A DNA stretch of 35,190 nucleotides from Candidatus Symbiothrix sp. (GTDB lineage Bacteria > Bacteroidota > Bacteroidia > Bacteroidales > Azobacteroidaceae), in contig JAISKM010000006.1 of the NCBI GenBank assembly GCA_031261285.1, positions 1-35,190 of the forward strand. The letters run 5' to 3'. The notes beneath the pieces were generated by a model, which saw only the letters and a program-made list of their open reading frames with translations, had not been told where the DNA came from and ran no database searches. Position numbers and translations under genes: made by a program. The first letter of the stretch is position 1; each line of letters starts with the position of its first letter. Positions 1-8,101 of this stretch are shown here, piece after piece.

Positions 1-66
1 ATCGGGGTCGTACGTCAAGCGAGGTTGTGGTGTTTTCTATCAACATGCGACCCGTTGGGTCGAAAA
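1..66. repeat. Diverged copy of the CGACCCC palindromic repeat
   Basis: The first bases of the window resemble the palindromic element at 15759-15831. Both have GGGGTCGTA on the left, then a CTAT(C/A)AACAT stretch, then a CGACCC...GGGTCG self-complementary right arm (here 48-63). The copy is degenerate and its left end is cut by the window edge. It argues against the GTG at 27 as the start of the next gene, because that codon lies inside the repeat. The upstream gene cannot be identified. Confidence 0.6.
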
Positions 67-89
67 CGCACAAAATAAAAAAACAAAAA

Positions 90-1526
90 ATGAGCGAAAG
101 CAACAATATAGAAATAAACGAAAGTAACAACGAGAACATGAACGAAGAAGACAAAATAGCATTGCGCAGCGAGGAGTTTCAAGAAATTCTTGGCGGTGTT
201 CCGCCTTGGATTTTGCGGTGGGGGATCACGGTGCTGGCTGTTATTGTGCTAATTCTTATCATTGGGAGTGCCTTTTTCAAGTATCCGGACATTATTTCGT
301 CGAGTGTTGTTCTGACCGGTTCCACGCCACCGGCAGCGATTGTCGCCCATTCGTCCGGCAAGTTGAACGAATTGTATGTAGCAGATAATCAGGAAGTAAC
401 CGCAGGCGAGTATCTGGCAGTGATTGACAATCCCGCCCGAACACAAGATGTGTTGACGTTAAAGCATTATTTGCAAAGCAGTGTGCTCTCCCATTGTTTG
501 GATTCCCGCCTGCGCGGGAATGACACGTTGCCCTCGTTGCCGCCGCTGCCGGACAAAGATTTGAAACTCGGCAATCTGCAAAGCAGTTATTCCTCGTTTT
601 ATACCACCTTGTTTGAATACAGGGAGTACAAACGGCTGTTGTATTATCCGCAAAAACTAATGATGACCCGCGAGCGGATTGTGCAGTACGAACAGCAGTA
701 TCAAAATCTGCTTCGCCAACAACACATCACAGAAGAACAACACCTGCTTGTTCAAAATCAATTCCGGCGGGATTCCACGCTTCATGCCCAAGAGATGATT
801 TCGCACGAAGAATTGGAGAAATCCAAAAACGCCAGTTTACAAAGTGCCCTGTCGTGTGAAACGATGCGTTCTACACTCAACACTATGCAGATACAACTGG
901 CGCAACTGAAAGAATCGCTGTTAGATACAGGACATCAGGATATTGAGAAACTAAACGGACTGCAAACGCAACTTCAATCGCTTGTGTCTCAACTGAAAAC
1001 AGCCATTCAGGAATGGGAACAGAGCTATGTGTTAATCACTCCCATCACCGGCACAATCACGTTTACTAACTTTTGGACAACGAATCAGAATGTGAGTGCG
1101 GGCGAAGACGTGTTTACCGTCATTCCCGACCAACGGCGAACTGTCATTCCCGCGCAGGCGGGAACCCCAACAATGGGAGAGGATACAAAGATTGAACTAA
1201 TCGGCAAAGCGTCGCTCCCGATTGCGCGTTCGGGAAAAGTAAAACCGGGACAAACCGTCAATATCCGAATCGAGAATTTCCCGGAAAATGAATACGGCAT
1301 TTTGCGCGGAACGGTGCAACATATTTCTCTCGTTCCGGTCAAGTCGGGCGAACAGGTATATTATGCGGTAGAAATCACTCTTCCGGAGGGATTAATGACT
1401 ACTTATAAAAAAGACTTACCGTATCTGCCGAACATGCAAGGGCAAGCAGATATTATCACGGAAGACATCTCGTTGCTGGAACGACTGTTTTTACCCATCA
1501 AAAAAATACTGAAAGAGAATCTATAA
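90..1526 (+). CDS. HlyD-family secretion adaptor (bacteriocin/peptide exporter type)
   Basis: This is a membrane-fusion (periplasmic adaptor) protein that would link an inner-membrane ABC exporter to an outer-membrane channel. One transmembrane helix lies at about residues 36-60 (WILRWGITVLAVIVLILIIG), followed by a biotinyl-lipoyl-like half (GKLNELYVADNQEVTAGEYLAVI), a long coiled coil rich in Q/E/L (about 165-320), and a second lipoyl/beta-barrel half. The ATG at 90 is preferred because an in-frame GTG at 27 lies in a repeat. Two copies of a GTCATTCCCGCG-type palindrome are inserted in frame, at residues about 133-146 (read as DSRLRGND) and about 352-364 (read as VIPAQAGTP). The cognate ABC transporter is not visible and may lie upstream. 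The family call is firm, the substrate unknown. Confidence 0.88.
   Translation: MSESNNIEINESNNENMNEEDKIALRSEEFQEILGGVPPWILRWGITVLAVIVLILIIGSAFFKYPDIISSSVVLTGSTPPAAIVAHSSGKLNELYVADNQEVTAGEYLAVIDNPARTQDVLTLKHYLQSSVLSHCLDSRLRGNDTLPSLPPLPDKDLKLGNLQSSYSSFYTTLFEYREYKRLLYYPQKLMMTRERIVQYEQQYQNLLRQQHITEEQHLLVQNQFRRDSTLHAQEMISHEELEKSKNASLQSALSCETMRSTLNTMQIQLAQLKESLLDTGHQDIEKLNGLQTQLQSLVSQLKTAIQEWEQSYVLITPITGTITFTNFWTTNQNVSAGEDVFTVIPDQRRTVIPAQAGTPTMGEDTKIELIGKASLPIARSGKVKPGQTVNIRIENFPENEYGILRGTVQHISLVPVKSGEQVYYAVEITLPEGLMTTYKKDLPYLPNMQGQADIITEDISLLERLFLPIKKILKENL
486..525 (-). repeat. In-frame GTCATTCCCGCG palindrome, copy 1 (in hlyD)
   Basis: On the minus strand this reads GTCATTCCCGCGCAGGCGGG, then AATCC and an AACAATGGGAGAG tail. 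It is the same 40-base unit as at 1143-1180, in opposite orientation. The core is a hairpin (ATTCCCGC...GCGGGAAT). It is translated in the host gene as SHCLDSRLRGNDT. Confidence 0.9.
1143..1180 (+). repeat. In-frame GTCATTCCCGCG palindrome, copy 2 (in hlyD)
   Basis: This is the second copy inside the same gene, in forward orientation, with the same AACAATGGGAGAG tail as copy 1. It is translated as VIPAQAGTPTMGE between the last beta strands of the adaptor. The reading frame through it is open and the downstream protein is intact. Confidence 0.9.
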
Positions 1527-1564
1527 ACTCTATTCTTCCCCTCTGTTGAAAAATTTTTCAAAAA

Positions 1565-1596
1565 AATTCGTAATTCGTAATTCGTAATTCGTAATT
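1565..1596. repeat. Heptamer tandem array, unit TAATTCG
   Basis: About 4.5 units of TAATTCG lie just upstream of the tig promoter box. The same unit (as AATTCGT) recurs at 15833-15864 in front of fabD. Confidence 0.9.
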
Positions 1597-1602
1597 TATT
1601 TA

Positions 1603-1610
1603 TACCTTTG
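1603..1610 (+). promoter_or_regulatory. -7 box of the tig promoter (TACCTTTG)
   Basis: TACCTTTG matches the Bacteroidota -7 consensus TAnnTTTG and lies 40 bases before the tig ATG. No clear -33 TTTG is seen at the right distance; the heptamer array occupies that region. Confidence 0.65.
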
Positions 1611-1650
1611 CATCCTAATTAAAATGCGAAAAATAAAATAACATAAAATA

Positions 1651-2982
1651 ATGAACGTTACACAAAAAAACAGCGATCCTGTTAGCGCAACGCTGACCGT
1701 CACCGTTGAGAAAGCCGATTATCAACCGAAAGTGGAAAAAGCGCTGAAAAATATTCAGCAAAAAGCCGTGATAGACGGTTTCCGCAAGGGAATGGCTCCT
1801 AAAGGACGCATTCAGGCCATGTATGGAAAATCAGTGCTGGTTGACGAAATCAATTCATTGGTAGCCAATGCTTTAGGAGACTATATCGACAAAGAAAAAT
1901 TGCCTATTTTGGGCGAGCCGCTGCCTTCAAAGGACGAAGTGAATCCGCTGGATTTCGACAAACAGGAAGATTACACGTTTACGTTCGATATTGGTTTGGC
2001 ACCGGAAATCAAAGCCGCTTTGACGAAAAAAGATAAGCTCCCGTATTATACGATTCAGGTTGCCGAAGACATGATCGACAAGCAAATCAACAACTATAAA
2101 GCCAATTACGGCACCTACGCGCAAGTCGACCAAGTGCAAGACAAGGATTTGGTTAAAGGCACACTGACCGAAACGGACGGATTAACGGTTGAAAATGCGG
2201 TTCTAATGCCGTCATTCATCAAAGATGCGATCGAAAAAGCAAAATTTGACGGCGCAAAAGTAGGCGACACAATTACGTTTAACCCCTACAAAGCCTTTGA
2301 AGGACACGAAGCCGAATTAGCTTCTTTGCTGAAAATCAACAAGGAGGAGGTGAAAAATCACACGGGCGAAGCAACCCTCAAGATTGAAGAAATCACGCGC
2401 TACACCGAGGGCGAACTCAATCGGGAATTGTTCGATAAAATCTACGAACCGGGCACTGTGACCTCAGAAGCCCAATTGCGCGACAAAATCAAGGAAACAA
2501 TCGCGGCTCAATTAGCACCGGAAAGTGATTACCGGTTCTTGCTCGACGCGAAAAAAGCGTTGGAAAACAAGGCGAAAGACGCCAAATTCCCGGATGCGTT
2601 TCTGAAACGCTGGTTGGCGACCTCCAATCCCGAGCGCACGCCGGAATCCATCGACGCCGATTACGACAAAATCATTGCCGACTTGAAATTTCAGTTGATT
2701 AAAAGCGAAATCACGAAAGACAACAAGGTTGATATCACCAAAGAAGATGTAGAAAACGTGGCGAGAGATGCCGCACGCACTCAATTTGCGCAATACGGTA
2801 TGAACAATGTGCCCGGCAACTTGTTGGACAACTACGTGCAAGAGATGATGAAAAAACAGGAAACAGTGCGCAACCTCATAGACAAAGTCTACGAAAACAG
2901 ACTCATCGACGTCCTCAAAGAGCAAGCGACCCTGCAACCCAAAGACATCTCTCTCGAGGATTTTCAAAAATTATTTAATTAA
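1651..2982 (+). CDS. tig: Trigger factor, ribosome-associated chaperone / prolyl isomerase
   Basis: Trigger factor binds the ribosome exit tunnel and shields nascent chains. The 443-aa length is normal for the family. The N-terminal ribosome-binding domain contains a GFRKGMAP segment at about residues 39-46, the counterpart of the GFRxGxxP ribosome-docking signature. A poorly conserved FKBP-like domain follows (about 150-250), then a long helical C-terminal chaperone region. It stands first in the conserved tig-clpP-clpX order, which couples folding and degradation of new proteins. A promoter box lies 40 bases upstream. A perfect 30-bp inverted repeat directly follows the stop codon, so readthrough into clpP may be limited. 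Confidence 0.93.
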   Translation: MNVTQKNSDPVSATLTVTVEKADYQPKVEKALKNIQQKAVIDGFRKGMAPKGRIQAMYGKSVLVDEINSLVANALGDYIDKEKLPILGEPLPSKDEVNPLDFDKQEDYTFTFDIGLAPEIKAALTKKDKLPYYTIQVAEDMIDKQINNYKANYGTYAQVDQVQDKDLVKGTLTETDGLTVENAVLMPSFIKDAIEKAKFDGAKVGDTITFNPYKAFEGHEAELASLLKINKEEVKNHTGEATLKIEEITRYTEGELNRELFDKIYEPGTVTSEAQLRDKIKETIAAQLAPESDYRFLLDAKKALENKAKDAKFPDAFLKRWLATSNPERTPESIDADYDKIIADLKFQLIKSEITKDNKVDITKEDVENVARDAARTQFAQYGMNNVPGNLLDNYVQEMMKKQETVRNLIDKVYENRLIDVLKEQATLQPKDISLEDFQKLFN

Positions 2983-2983
2983 T

Positions 2984-3068
2984 TGTCATTGCGGGCTTGA
3001 CCCGCAATCCCCTCATTCAAAATGTTCCTCTTGTTTTCAGGGGATTGCGGGTCAAGCCCGCAATGACA
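2984..3068. repeat. Perfect 30-bp inverted repeat, GTCATTGCGGG family
   Basis: The left arm 2984-3013 and the right arm 3039-3068 are exact reverse complements, with a 25-base loop. Each arm also contains GCGGGCTTGACCCGC, itself a small palindrome. The element fills the tig-clpP gap and could act as a strong hairpin in the transcript. A half-copy lies at 32385-32412. Confidence 0.95.
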
Positions 3069-3083
3069 TAAAAATTCATAAAC

Positions 3084-3761
3084 ATGACAAACGATTTCAG
3101 AAATTACGCAACGAAGCACTTGGGCATCAATTCCAACGTGCTTGACAAATACGCGACCGTCACCGCGAGTATGACGCCTTATATTTTGGAGGAACGTCAA
3201 CTAAACGTGTCGCAAATGGACGTGTTTTCACGACTGATGATGGATCGCATCATCTTTCTGGGCACGCAAATCGACGAATACACCGCCAACGTGATTCAGG
3301 CACAGCTCCTGTACCTCGAATCGGCCGAAGCCGGTAAAAACATCATGCTTTACATCAATTCGCCGGGCGGGTCTGTGTATGCGTGCTACGGCATTTACGA
3401 CACGATGCAATACATAAGTAGCAAGGTATCAACGATTTGTACGGGAATGGCTGCCTCTGCGGCTGCGGTGCTGTTGGTTGCCGGCGAAAAAGGGTTGCGC
3501 TATGTGTTGCCGCACTCCCGCGTGATGATTCATCAACCGCTGGGAGGTGCTCAAGGACAGGCTTCCGACATCGAAATCACCGCTCGTGAAATCATCAAAA
3601 TTAAAAAGGAGATTTATACGATGATTTCCGATCATTCGGGTCAACCCTACGAAAAAGTGGTACAAGACGGCGATCGCGATTTCTGGATGAACGCCCAAGA
3701 AGCCCTTGAATACGGAATGGTGGATGAAATTTTGAGGAGTAAGAAACCACGCATTGAATGA
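3084..3761 (+). CDS. clpP: ATP-dependent Clp protease proteolytic subunit
   Basis: ClpP forms the tetradecameric serine-protease barrel that degrades proteins unfolded by ClpX. The catalytic triad is visible: Ser125 in GMAASAAA, His150 in MIHQP, and Asp197 in GDRDFW. The oligomer/handle region (ASDIEITAREI) is also present. At 225 aa it is slightly longer than the E. coli protein, with an N-terminal extension typical of Bacteroidota. Its stop overlaps the start of the next gene (ATGA at 3758), which indicates translational coupling. ClpX is encoded one gene downstream. Confidence 0.96.
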   Translation: MTNDFRNYATKHLGINSNVLDKYATVTASMTPYILEERQLNVSQMDVFSRLMMDRIIFLGTQIDEYTANVIQAQLLYLESAEAGKNIMLYINSPGGSVYACYGIYDTMQYISSKVSTICTGMAASAAAVLLVAGEKGLRYVLPHSRVMIHQPLGGAQGQASDIEITAREIIKIKKEIYTMISDHSGQPYEKVVQDGDRDFWMNAQEALEYGMVDEILRSKKPRIE

Positions 3762-4432
3762 TTCACGTACTAACAGTTGACGTAACGCCGCTGCTTGACG
3801 AAGATTTATTTAAGTCCAAACTAAGCCTTCTCTCGTCTGTAAGACAGGAGAAGGCTTTGGCTTATCGTTTTCCAAAGGGTAGGGCGTTGAGTCTGGGCGT
3901 GGGTTTACTGTGTGATGACTATTTGTCGCGGTTGAATTGCTGCGAAAAGGACAGCGGATTTTCTTACGATGAGTTCGGAAAACCTTATTTTGCCCGGTTG
4001 CCGCAAATTAAATTCAGTTTATCACACAGCAAGAATATGGCTGCTGCCGCTTTTTCGGATGCCGGCGAGGTGGGAGTGGATGTGGAGAAAATAAAACCGG
4101 TCACTTCTAAAGAACTCAATGTAGCAAAACGCTGCTTCTCCGAAGCCGAAAACAGTGCACTGCTTGCTCTCTCAGGCGCAGAGCAAGACTTATTGTTCTT
4201 TCGATTGTGGACAGAAAAAGAGAGCCTGTTTAAGTATAATTCAAGCCTCACCCCCAACCCCTTTCCGCAGGGCTTGCCCCGATATGTCGAAGGAGAGGGG
4301 AGTGTGTCTGTGTTTCACTTCTTTCATTTGGACGACTTTGCGCTGACTGTTTGTGCGGGTGAAAACGACATTGTAAATTTGGAAAGTATTGATTTTTTGT
4401 CTACTTTTGCACGAATAATAGAAATAAAATGA
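3758..4432 (+). CDS. Sfp-type 4'-phosphopantetheinyl transferase
   Basis: This enzyme would transfer 4'-phosphopantetheine from CoA to a serine of acyl- or peptidyl-carrier proteins. The two Mg-binding/catalytic motifs are present: VGVDVEKI at about residues 107-114 and LWTEKESLFKY (W-x-x-K-E-S-x-x-K) at about 150-160. An unusual segment at about 163-181 (LTPNPFPQGLPRYVEGEG) is encoded by a short repeat inserted in frame just after the second motif; it includes CCCCTTTCC...GGAGAGGGG arms. The gene sits between clpP and clpX with 4-base overlaps on both sides, so it is made from the same transcript. No polyketide or peptide synthase is in the window; an ACP of fatty-acid synthesis is a plausible target (inference). 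Confidence 0.85.
   Translation: MIHVLTVDVTPLLDEDLFKSKLSLLSSVRQEKALAYRFPKGRALSLGVGLLCDDYLSRLNCCEKDSGFSYDEFGKPYFARLPQIKFSLSHSKNMAAAAFSDAGEVGVDVEKIKPVTSKELNVAKRCFSEAENSALLALSGAEQDLLFFRLWTEKESLFKYNSSLTPNPFPQGLPRYVEGEGSVSVFHFFHLDDFALTVCAGENDIVNLESIDFLSTFARIIEIK
4245..4301 (+). repeat. In-frame CTCACCCCCAACCCC repeat within the PPTase gene
   Basis: The segment starts CCTCACCCCCAACCCC and ends GAAGGAGAGGGGAG. CCCCTTTCC and GGAGAGGGG can pair around a GCAGGGCTTGCCCC stretch. The arrangement resembles dispersed intergenic repeats seen in many bacteria. Here it is translated. Confidence 0.65.
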
Positions 4433-5709
4433 AAAAACCCATACAATACTGCGATTTTTGCGGACGCTCCGAACGGGAAGTCAGTTTCTTGCTCACAGGT
4501 GTGTCCGGAATGATTTGTGGCGATTGCGTCAAAAGTGCAGAAGCTATTTTGAAGGACGCCATCAAGAATGGCAAAGGACAAGACAAGTCTCAGGGCAAGT
4601 CTCAGGGCAACTCACAATCGAAGGATTCCCACCTTCGCGGGAATGACGGCGTGTTACCTTTTCCACGTGATATAAAGGCGTTTTTAGATCAGTATGTGAT
4701 TGGTCAAGACGATGCGAAACGTTATCTGTCGGTGGCTGTTTACAACCACTACAAGCGCCTGATGCAAGCGGATAGCGACGATGATGTGGAAATTGAAAAA
4801 TCCAATATCATCATGGTCGGTGCCACCGGAACGGGAAAAACATTACTCGCAAAAACCATCGCACGGATGCTGAAAGTGCCTTTTGCGATTGTGGATGCCA
4901 CTGTGCTGACGGAAGCCGGCTACGTGGGCGAAGACATTGAAAGCATTCTGACGCGCCTGCTGCAAGTGGCGGATTACAAAATCAAAGACGCCGAGCGCGG
5001 CATCGTGTTTATTGACGAAATCGACAAGATTGCCCGTAAATCGGACAATCCCTCTATCACGCGCGACGTAAGCGGCGAAGGCGTGCAACAGGGACTTCTG
5101 AAACTCCTCGAAGGCTCCATCATCAACGTGCCGCCCCAAGGTGGACGCAAGCATCCCGATCAGCCCATGATTGCTATTGACACGAAAAATATTTTGTTCG
5201 TATGCGGTGGCGCGTTTGACGGCATCGAGCGAAAAATTTCGCAACGACTTAATACCCAGGTGGTTGGATATACTTCGCCTGCTCATAACACTGCTATCGA
5301 CAAAAACAATATGCTGCAATATATCTCGCCGCAAGATTTGAAATCGTTTGGATTGATTCCCGAAATCATCGGTCGTATGCCGGTGCTGACCTACCTACAG
5401 CCCTTAGACAAAGCGGCTTTGCGTGCCATTCTCACGGAACCCAAAAATTCGATTATCAAACAGTACATTAAAATGTTTGAAATGGACGGTGTGAAACTGA
5501 CGTTCGACGAAGCGGCGTTGGAATTTGTGGTCGAAAAAGCGATTGAATTTAAGTTGGGCGCGCGCGGATTGCGTTCGATTACCGAGAATATGATGATCGA
5601 TGCCATGTTCGAAATACCCTCTACGGAGCAAAAAGAGCTGCATGTGACGTTGGATTATGCCAAAAATCACATTGAAAAAAATGCCCTGCAATATGCTGTA
5701 GCATCATAA
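4429..5709 (+). CDS. clpX: ClpX, ATP-dependent unfoldase with N-terminal zinc domain
   Basis: ClpX recognises, unfolds and feeds substrates to ClpP. The N-terminal zinc-binding domain has Cys8/Cys11 and Cys30/Cys33. The AAA+ module carries Walker A GATGTGKT (about 130-137), Walker B IVFIDEID, the pore-loop region and the sensor-2 GARGLR motif. The linker between zinc domain and AAA+ (about residues 52-74) is built of repeats: two 12-base direct repeats (KSQGKSQG) followed by a GTCATTCCCGCG-type palindrome read as DSHLRGND. Such a flexible linker tolerates insertions. It overlaps the PPTase stop by four bases and appears to end the operon. Confidence 0.96.
   Translation: MKKPIQYCDFCGRSEREVSFLLTGVSGMICGDCVKSAEAILKDAIKNGKGQDKSQGKSQGNSQSKDSHLRGNDGVLPFPRDIKAFLDQYVIGQDDAKRYLSVAVYNHYKRLMQADSDDDVEIEKSNIIMVGATGTGKTLLAKTIARMLKVPFAIVDATVLTEAGYVGEDIESILTRLLQVADYKIKDAERGIVFIDEIDKIARKSDNPSITRDVSGEGVQQGLLKLLEGSIINVPPQGGRKHPDQPMIAIDTKNILFVCGGAFDGIERKISQRLNTQVVGYTSPAHNTAIDKNNMLQYISPQDLKSFGLIPEIIGRMPVLTYLQPLDKAALRAILTEPKNSIIKQYIKMFEMDGVKLTFDEAALEFVVEKAIEFKLGARGLRSITENMMIDAMFEIPSTEQKELHVTLDYAKNHIEKNALQYAVAS
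4584..4647 (+). repeat. Repeat-built linker of clpX: 12-bp direct repeats plus palindrome
   Basis: CAAGTCTCAGGG occurs at 4584-4595 and 4596-4607, followed by a decayed third copy. Bases 4623-4647 are a GTCATTCCCGCG-type palindrome in minus orientation (GATTCCCACC...GCGGGAATGAC). The whole stretch stays in frame. Confidence 0.88.
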
Positions 5710-5751
5710 TCTAAAAAATAATGATTTTTTTCAAAAAAAACTGTTAATTTA

Positions 5752-5784
5752 TTTGGAATATATCAAAACAATAGTATATCTTTG
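5752..5784 (+). promoter_or_regulatory. recQ promoter (TTTG - 21 nt - TATCTTTG)
   Basis: TTTG at 5752-5755 and TATCTTTG at 5777-5784 fit the Bacteroidota -33/-7 pattern. The -7 box ends 20 bases before the recQ ATG. Confidence 0.75.
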
Positions 5785-5804
5785 TTATTGAATAAGAATT
5801 ACGA

Positions 5805-7994
5805 ATGACAGAGTTTAGCAAAAATTTTCTGACAGAGGCACTCAAAAAGCATTTTGGTTTTGACACGTTCAAAGGTAACCAAGAGGCTATTATCCGAAAC
5901 GTTTTGTCCGGAAAGGATACGTTTGTGTTGATGCCGACCGGCGGCGGTAAATCGCTCTGCTATCAGTTGCCGGCATTGTTGATGGCCGGAACGGCGATTA
6001 TTATCTCGCCATTGATTGCCCTGATGAAAAATCAAGTCGATGCGATGCGCAATTTCAGTGAGGAAGACGGCATCGCCCATTTCATCAATTCCTCCCTCAA
6101 CCGCTCAGCGATTGAGACGGTAAAGAATGACATCCTGGCAGGCAAAACGAAATTGCTCTACGTGGCTCCGGAATCGCTGACCAAAGATGAATACGTCGAA
6201 TTTTTGCGGGAAGTGCCTGTGTCTTTTTACGCGGTCGATGAGGCGCACTGTATTTCCGAATGGGGACACGATTTTCGTCCGGAATACCGTCGTATTCGTC
6301 CGATTGTCAATGAGATAGGCAATCGTCCGCTCATAGCGTTGACTGCGACCGCAACGCCCAAAGTGCAGCACGACATCCAAAAAAACTTAGTGATGACGGA
6401 CGCAACGGTGTTCAAATCGTCGTTTAACCGCCCGAACCTGTATTACGAAGTACGCCCGAAAACACAGGATATTGACAAAGAAATCGTCAAATACATCAAG
6501 GCAAACGAAGGCAAATCAGGCATTATTTATTGTCTGTCGCGCAAACGTGTGGAAGATTTTGCCGAAATTTTGCAGGCAAACGGCATCAAAGCATTAGCCT
6601 ATCACGCCGGGATGGATTCTTCGAAACGTTCCGAACATCAAGACAAGTTTTTGATGGAACAGGCGGATGTCATCGTGGCAACCATCGCTTTTGGGATGGG
6701 AATCGACAAGCCGGATGTGCGTTATGTGATTCATTATGACATTCCCAAGAGCCTCGAAGGCTATTATCAGGAAACGGGACGCGCGGGACGCGATGGCGGC
6801 GAAGGCAAGTGTATCGTTTTTTATGTCAACAAAGATTTACAGAAATTAGAGAAATTCATGCAGGGCAAACCGATTTCCGAACAGGAAATAGGTAAACAAC
6901 TGCTGGAAGAAACGCGCGCGTATGCCGAAACATCCGTTTGCCGGCGAAAAGTGCTCCTTCACTACTTTGGTGAGGAATACAACGAAGATAATTGTGGGAG
7001 TTGCGACAATTGTTTGAACCCCAAAAAGCAAATCGAAGCTAAAGATTTGCTGATTTCGGTGTTGGAAACCGTTGAAGTGCTGCGCGATAAGTTTAAGGGC
7101 GATCATGTCATCCATATTTTGCAAGGCAAAAAAACATCCGGCGTCCTCAGCTACGAGCACGACGAATTGGAAATGTTTGGTACGGGTAAAGACACCGGCG
7201 AGAAAACCTGGAACACCGTGATCCGCCAGGCACTTATAGCGGGTTATTTAAACAAAGATATCGAGAATTACGGTTTGCTCAAACTCACGCCCGAAGGACG
7301 CGAATACTTGAAAAATCCGACACCGTTCTTGATTACCAAAGAAACGGATTTTGACGATGACGATCGTGACGAAACGCCGATACGTGGCGGTGCATCGTGT
7401 GCCGTCGACCCTGTATTGTATTCTATTATGAAGGATTTGCGCAAAAAAATGTCCAAAAAATTAGACGTGCCGCCTTATGTGATTTTTCAAGACCCATCGC
7501 TGGAGGCTATGGCAACGACTTATCCCGTCACCATCGACGAATTGCAAAACATTCCCGGCGTGGGTTCGGGTAAGGCGAAACGCTACGGTCAGGAATTTAT
7601 TGAGCTGATTCAGCGTCACGTCATCGAAAATGAAATCGAACGTCCCGAGGATTTGCGTATTCGCACGGTTGCCAACAAATCAAAATTGAAAATTTTTATT
7701 GTGCAAAGTCTTGACCGCAAAGTGGCTCTGGACGATATTGCATTAACCAAAGGATTGGAATTTAACGAATTGTTAGATGAAATCGAAGCGATCGTCTATT
7801 CAGGCACGAAAATTAATATCGACTATTTTCTCAGCGAGGTGATGGACGAAGAACACATCGAAGACATCTGCTCCTATTTCCAAGAATCCGAAACCGACGG
7901 CATGGAAGAAGCCATCGAAGAACTCGGAAAAGAATACACCGAAGAAGAAATTCGCCTCGTCCGCATCAAATTCATCTCCGAACTCGCAAACTAA
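5805..7994 (+). CDS. recQ: RecQ-family ATP-dependent DNA helicase
   Basis: RecQ is a 3'-5' DNA helicase of recombination and repair. The helicase core shows Walker A MPTGGGKSLCYQLP (about residues 44-57), the DEAH box AVDEAHCISEWGHDFRP (Asp145 onward), and motif VI GYYQETGRAGRDG. The RQC zinc site follows (CRRKVLLHYFGE...CGSCDNC), then a winged helix, then an HRDC domain (about 535-605). A C-terminal helical extension (about 605-729) resembles the HTH-type tail seen in long Bacteroidota RecQ proteins. It has its own promoter. Its stop abuts a 40-bp inverted repeat that separates it from the convergent rpsA. Confidence 0.95.
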   Translation: MTEFSKNFLTEALKKHFGFDTFKGNQEAIIRNVLSGKDTFVLMPTGGGKSLCYQLPALLMAGTAIIISPLIALMKNQVDAMRNFSEEDGIAHFINSSLNRSAIETVKNDILAGKTKLLYVAPESLTKDEYVEFLREVPVSFYAVDEAHCISEWGHDFRPEYRRIRPIVNEIGNRPLIALTATATPKVQHDIQKNLVMTDATVFKSSFNRPNLYYEVRPKTQDIDKEIVKYIKANEGKSGIIYCLSRKRVEDFAEILQANGIKALAYHAGMDSSKRSEHQDKFLMEQADVIVATIAFGMGIDKPDVRYVIHYDIPKSLEGYYQETGRAGRDGGEGKCIVFYVNKDLQKLEKFMQGKPISEQEIGKQLLEETRAYAETSVCRRKVLLHYFGEEYNEDNCGSCDNCLNPKKQIEAKDLLISVLETVEVLRDKFKGDHVIHILQGKKTSGVLSYEHDELEMFGTGKDTGEKTWNTVIRQALIAGYLNKDIENYGLLKLTPEGREYLKNPTPFLITKETDFDDDDRDETPIRGGASCAVDPVLYSIMKDLRKKMSKKLDVPPYVIFQDPSLEAMATTYPVTIDELQNIPGVGSGKAKRYGQEFIELIQRHVIENEIERPEDLRIRTVANKSKLKIFIVQSLDRKVALDDIALTKGLEFNELLDEIEAIVYSGTKINIDYFLSEVMDEEHIEDICSYFQESETDGMEEAIEELGKEYTEEEIRLVRIKFISELAN

Positions 7995-8101
7995 AAAAAT
8001 AATGGTTAATGATAAATGGTTAATGGTTAATGATAAATGGGCATTTATTCGCCCACGCTAAATCATTAACCATTAACCATTTATCATTAACCATTATTTT
8101 T
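7995..8101. terminator. 40-bp perfect inverted repeat between convergent recQ and rpsA
   Basis: The arms 7995-8034 and 8062-8101 are exact reverse complements and begin/end in A/T runs, so the hairpin would read as a terminator from either strand. The left arm is itself an array of heptamers (AATGGTT, AATGATA and variants, 8001-8042). The loop has an extra TGGGC...GCCCA hairpin (8037-8054). The right arm overlaps the rpsA stop codon. Terminator function is inferred from structure and the convergent context. Confidence 0.75.

Noticed and set aside
27-89. GTG start of the HlyD gene at 27
   Set aside because: It lies in a palindromic repeat and adds a non-family N-terminus; the ATG at 90 precedes a normal start.
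2512-2967. 151-aa ORF opposite trigger factor
   Set aside because: It mirrors a highly constrained coding gene and has no family features or promoter.
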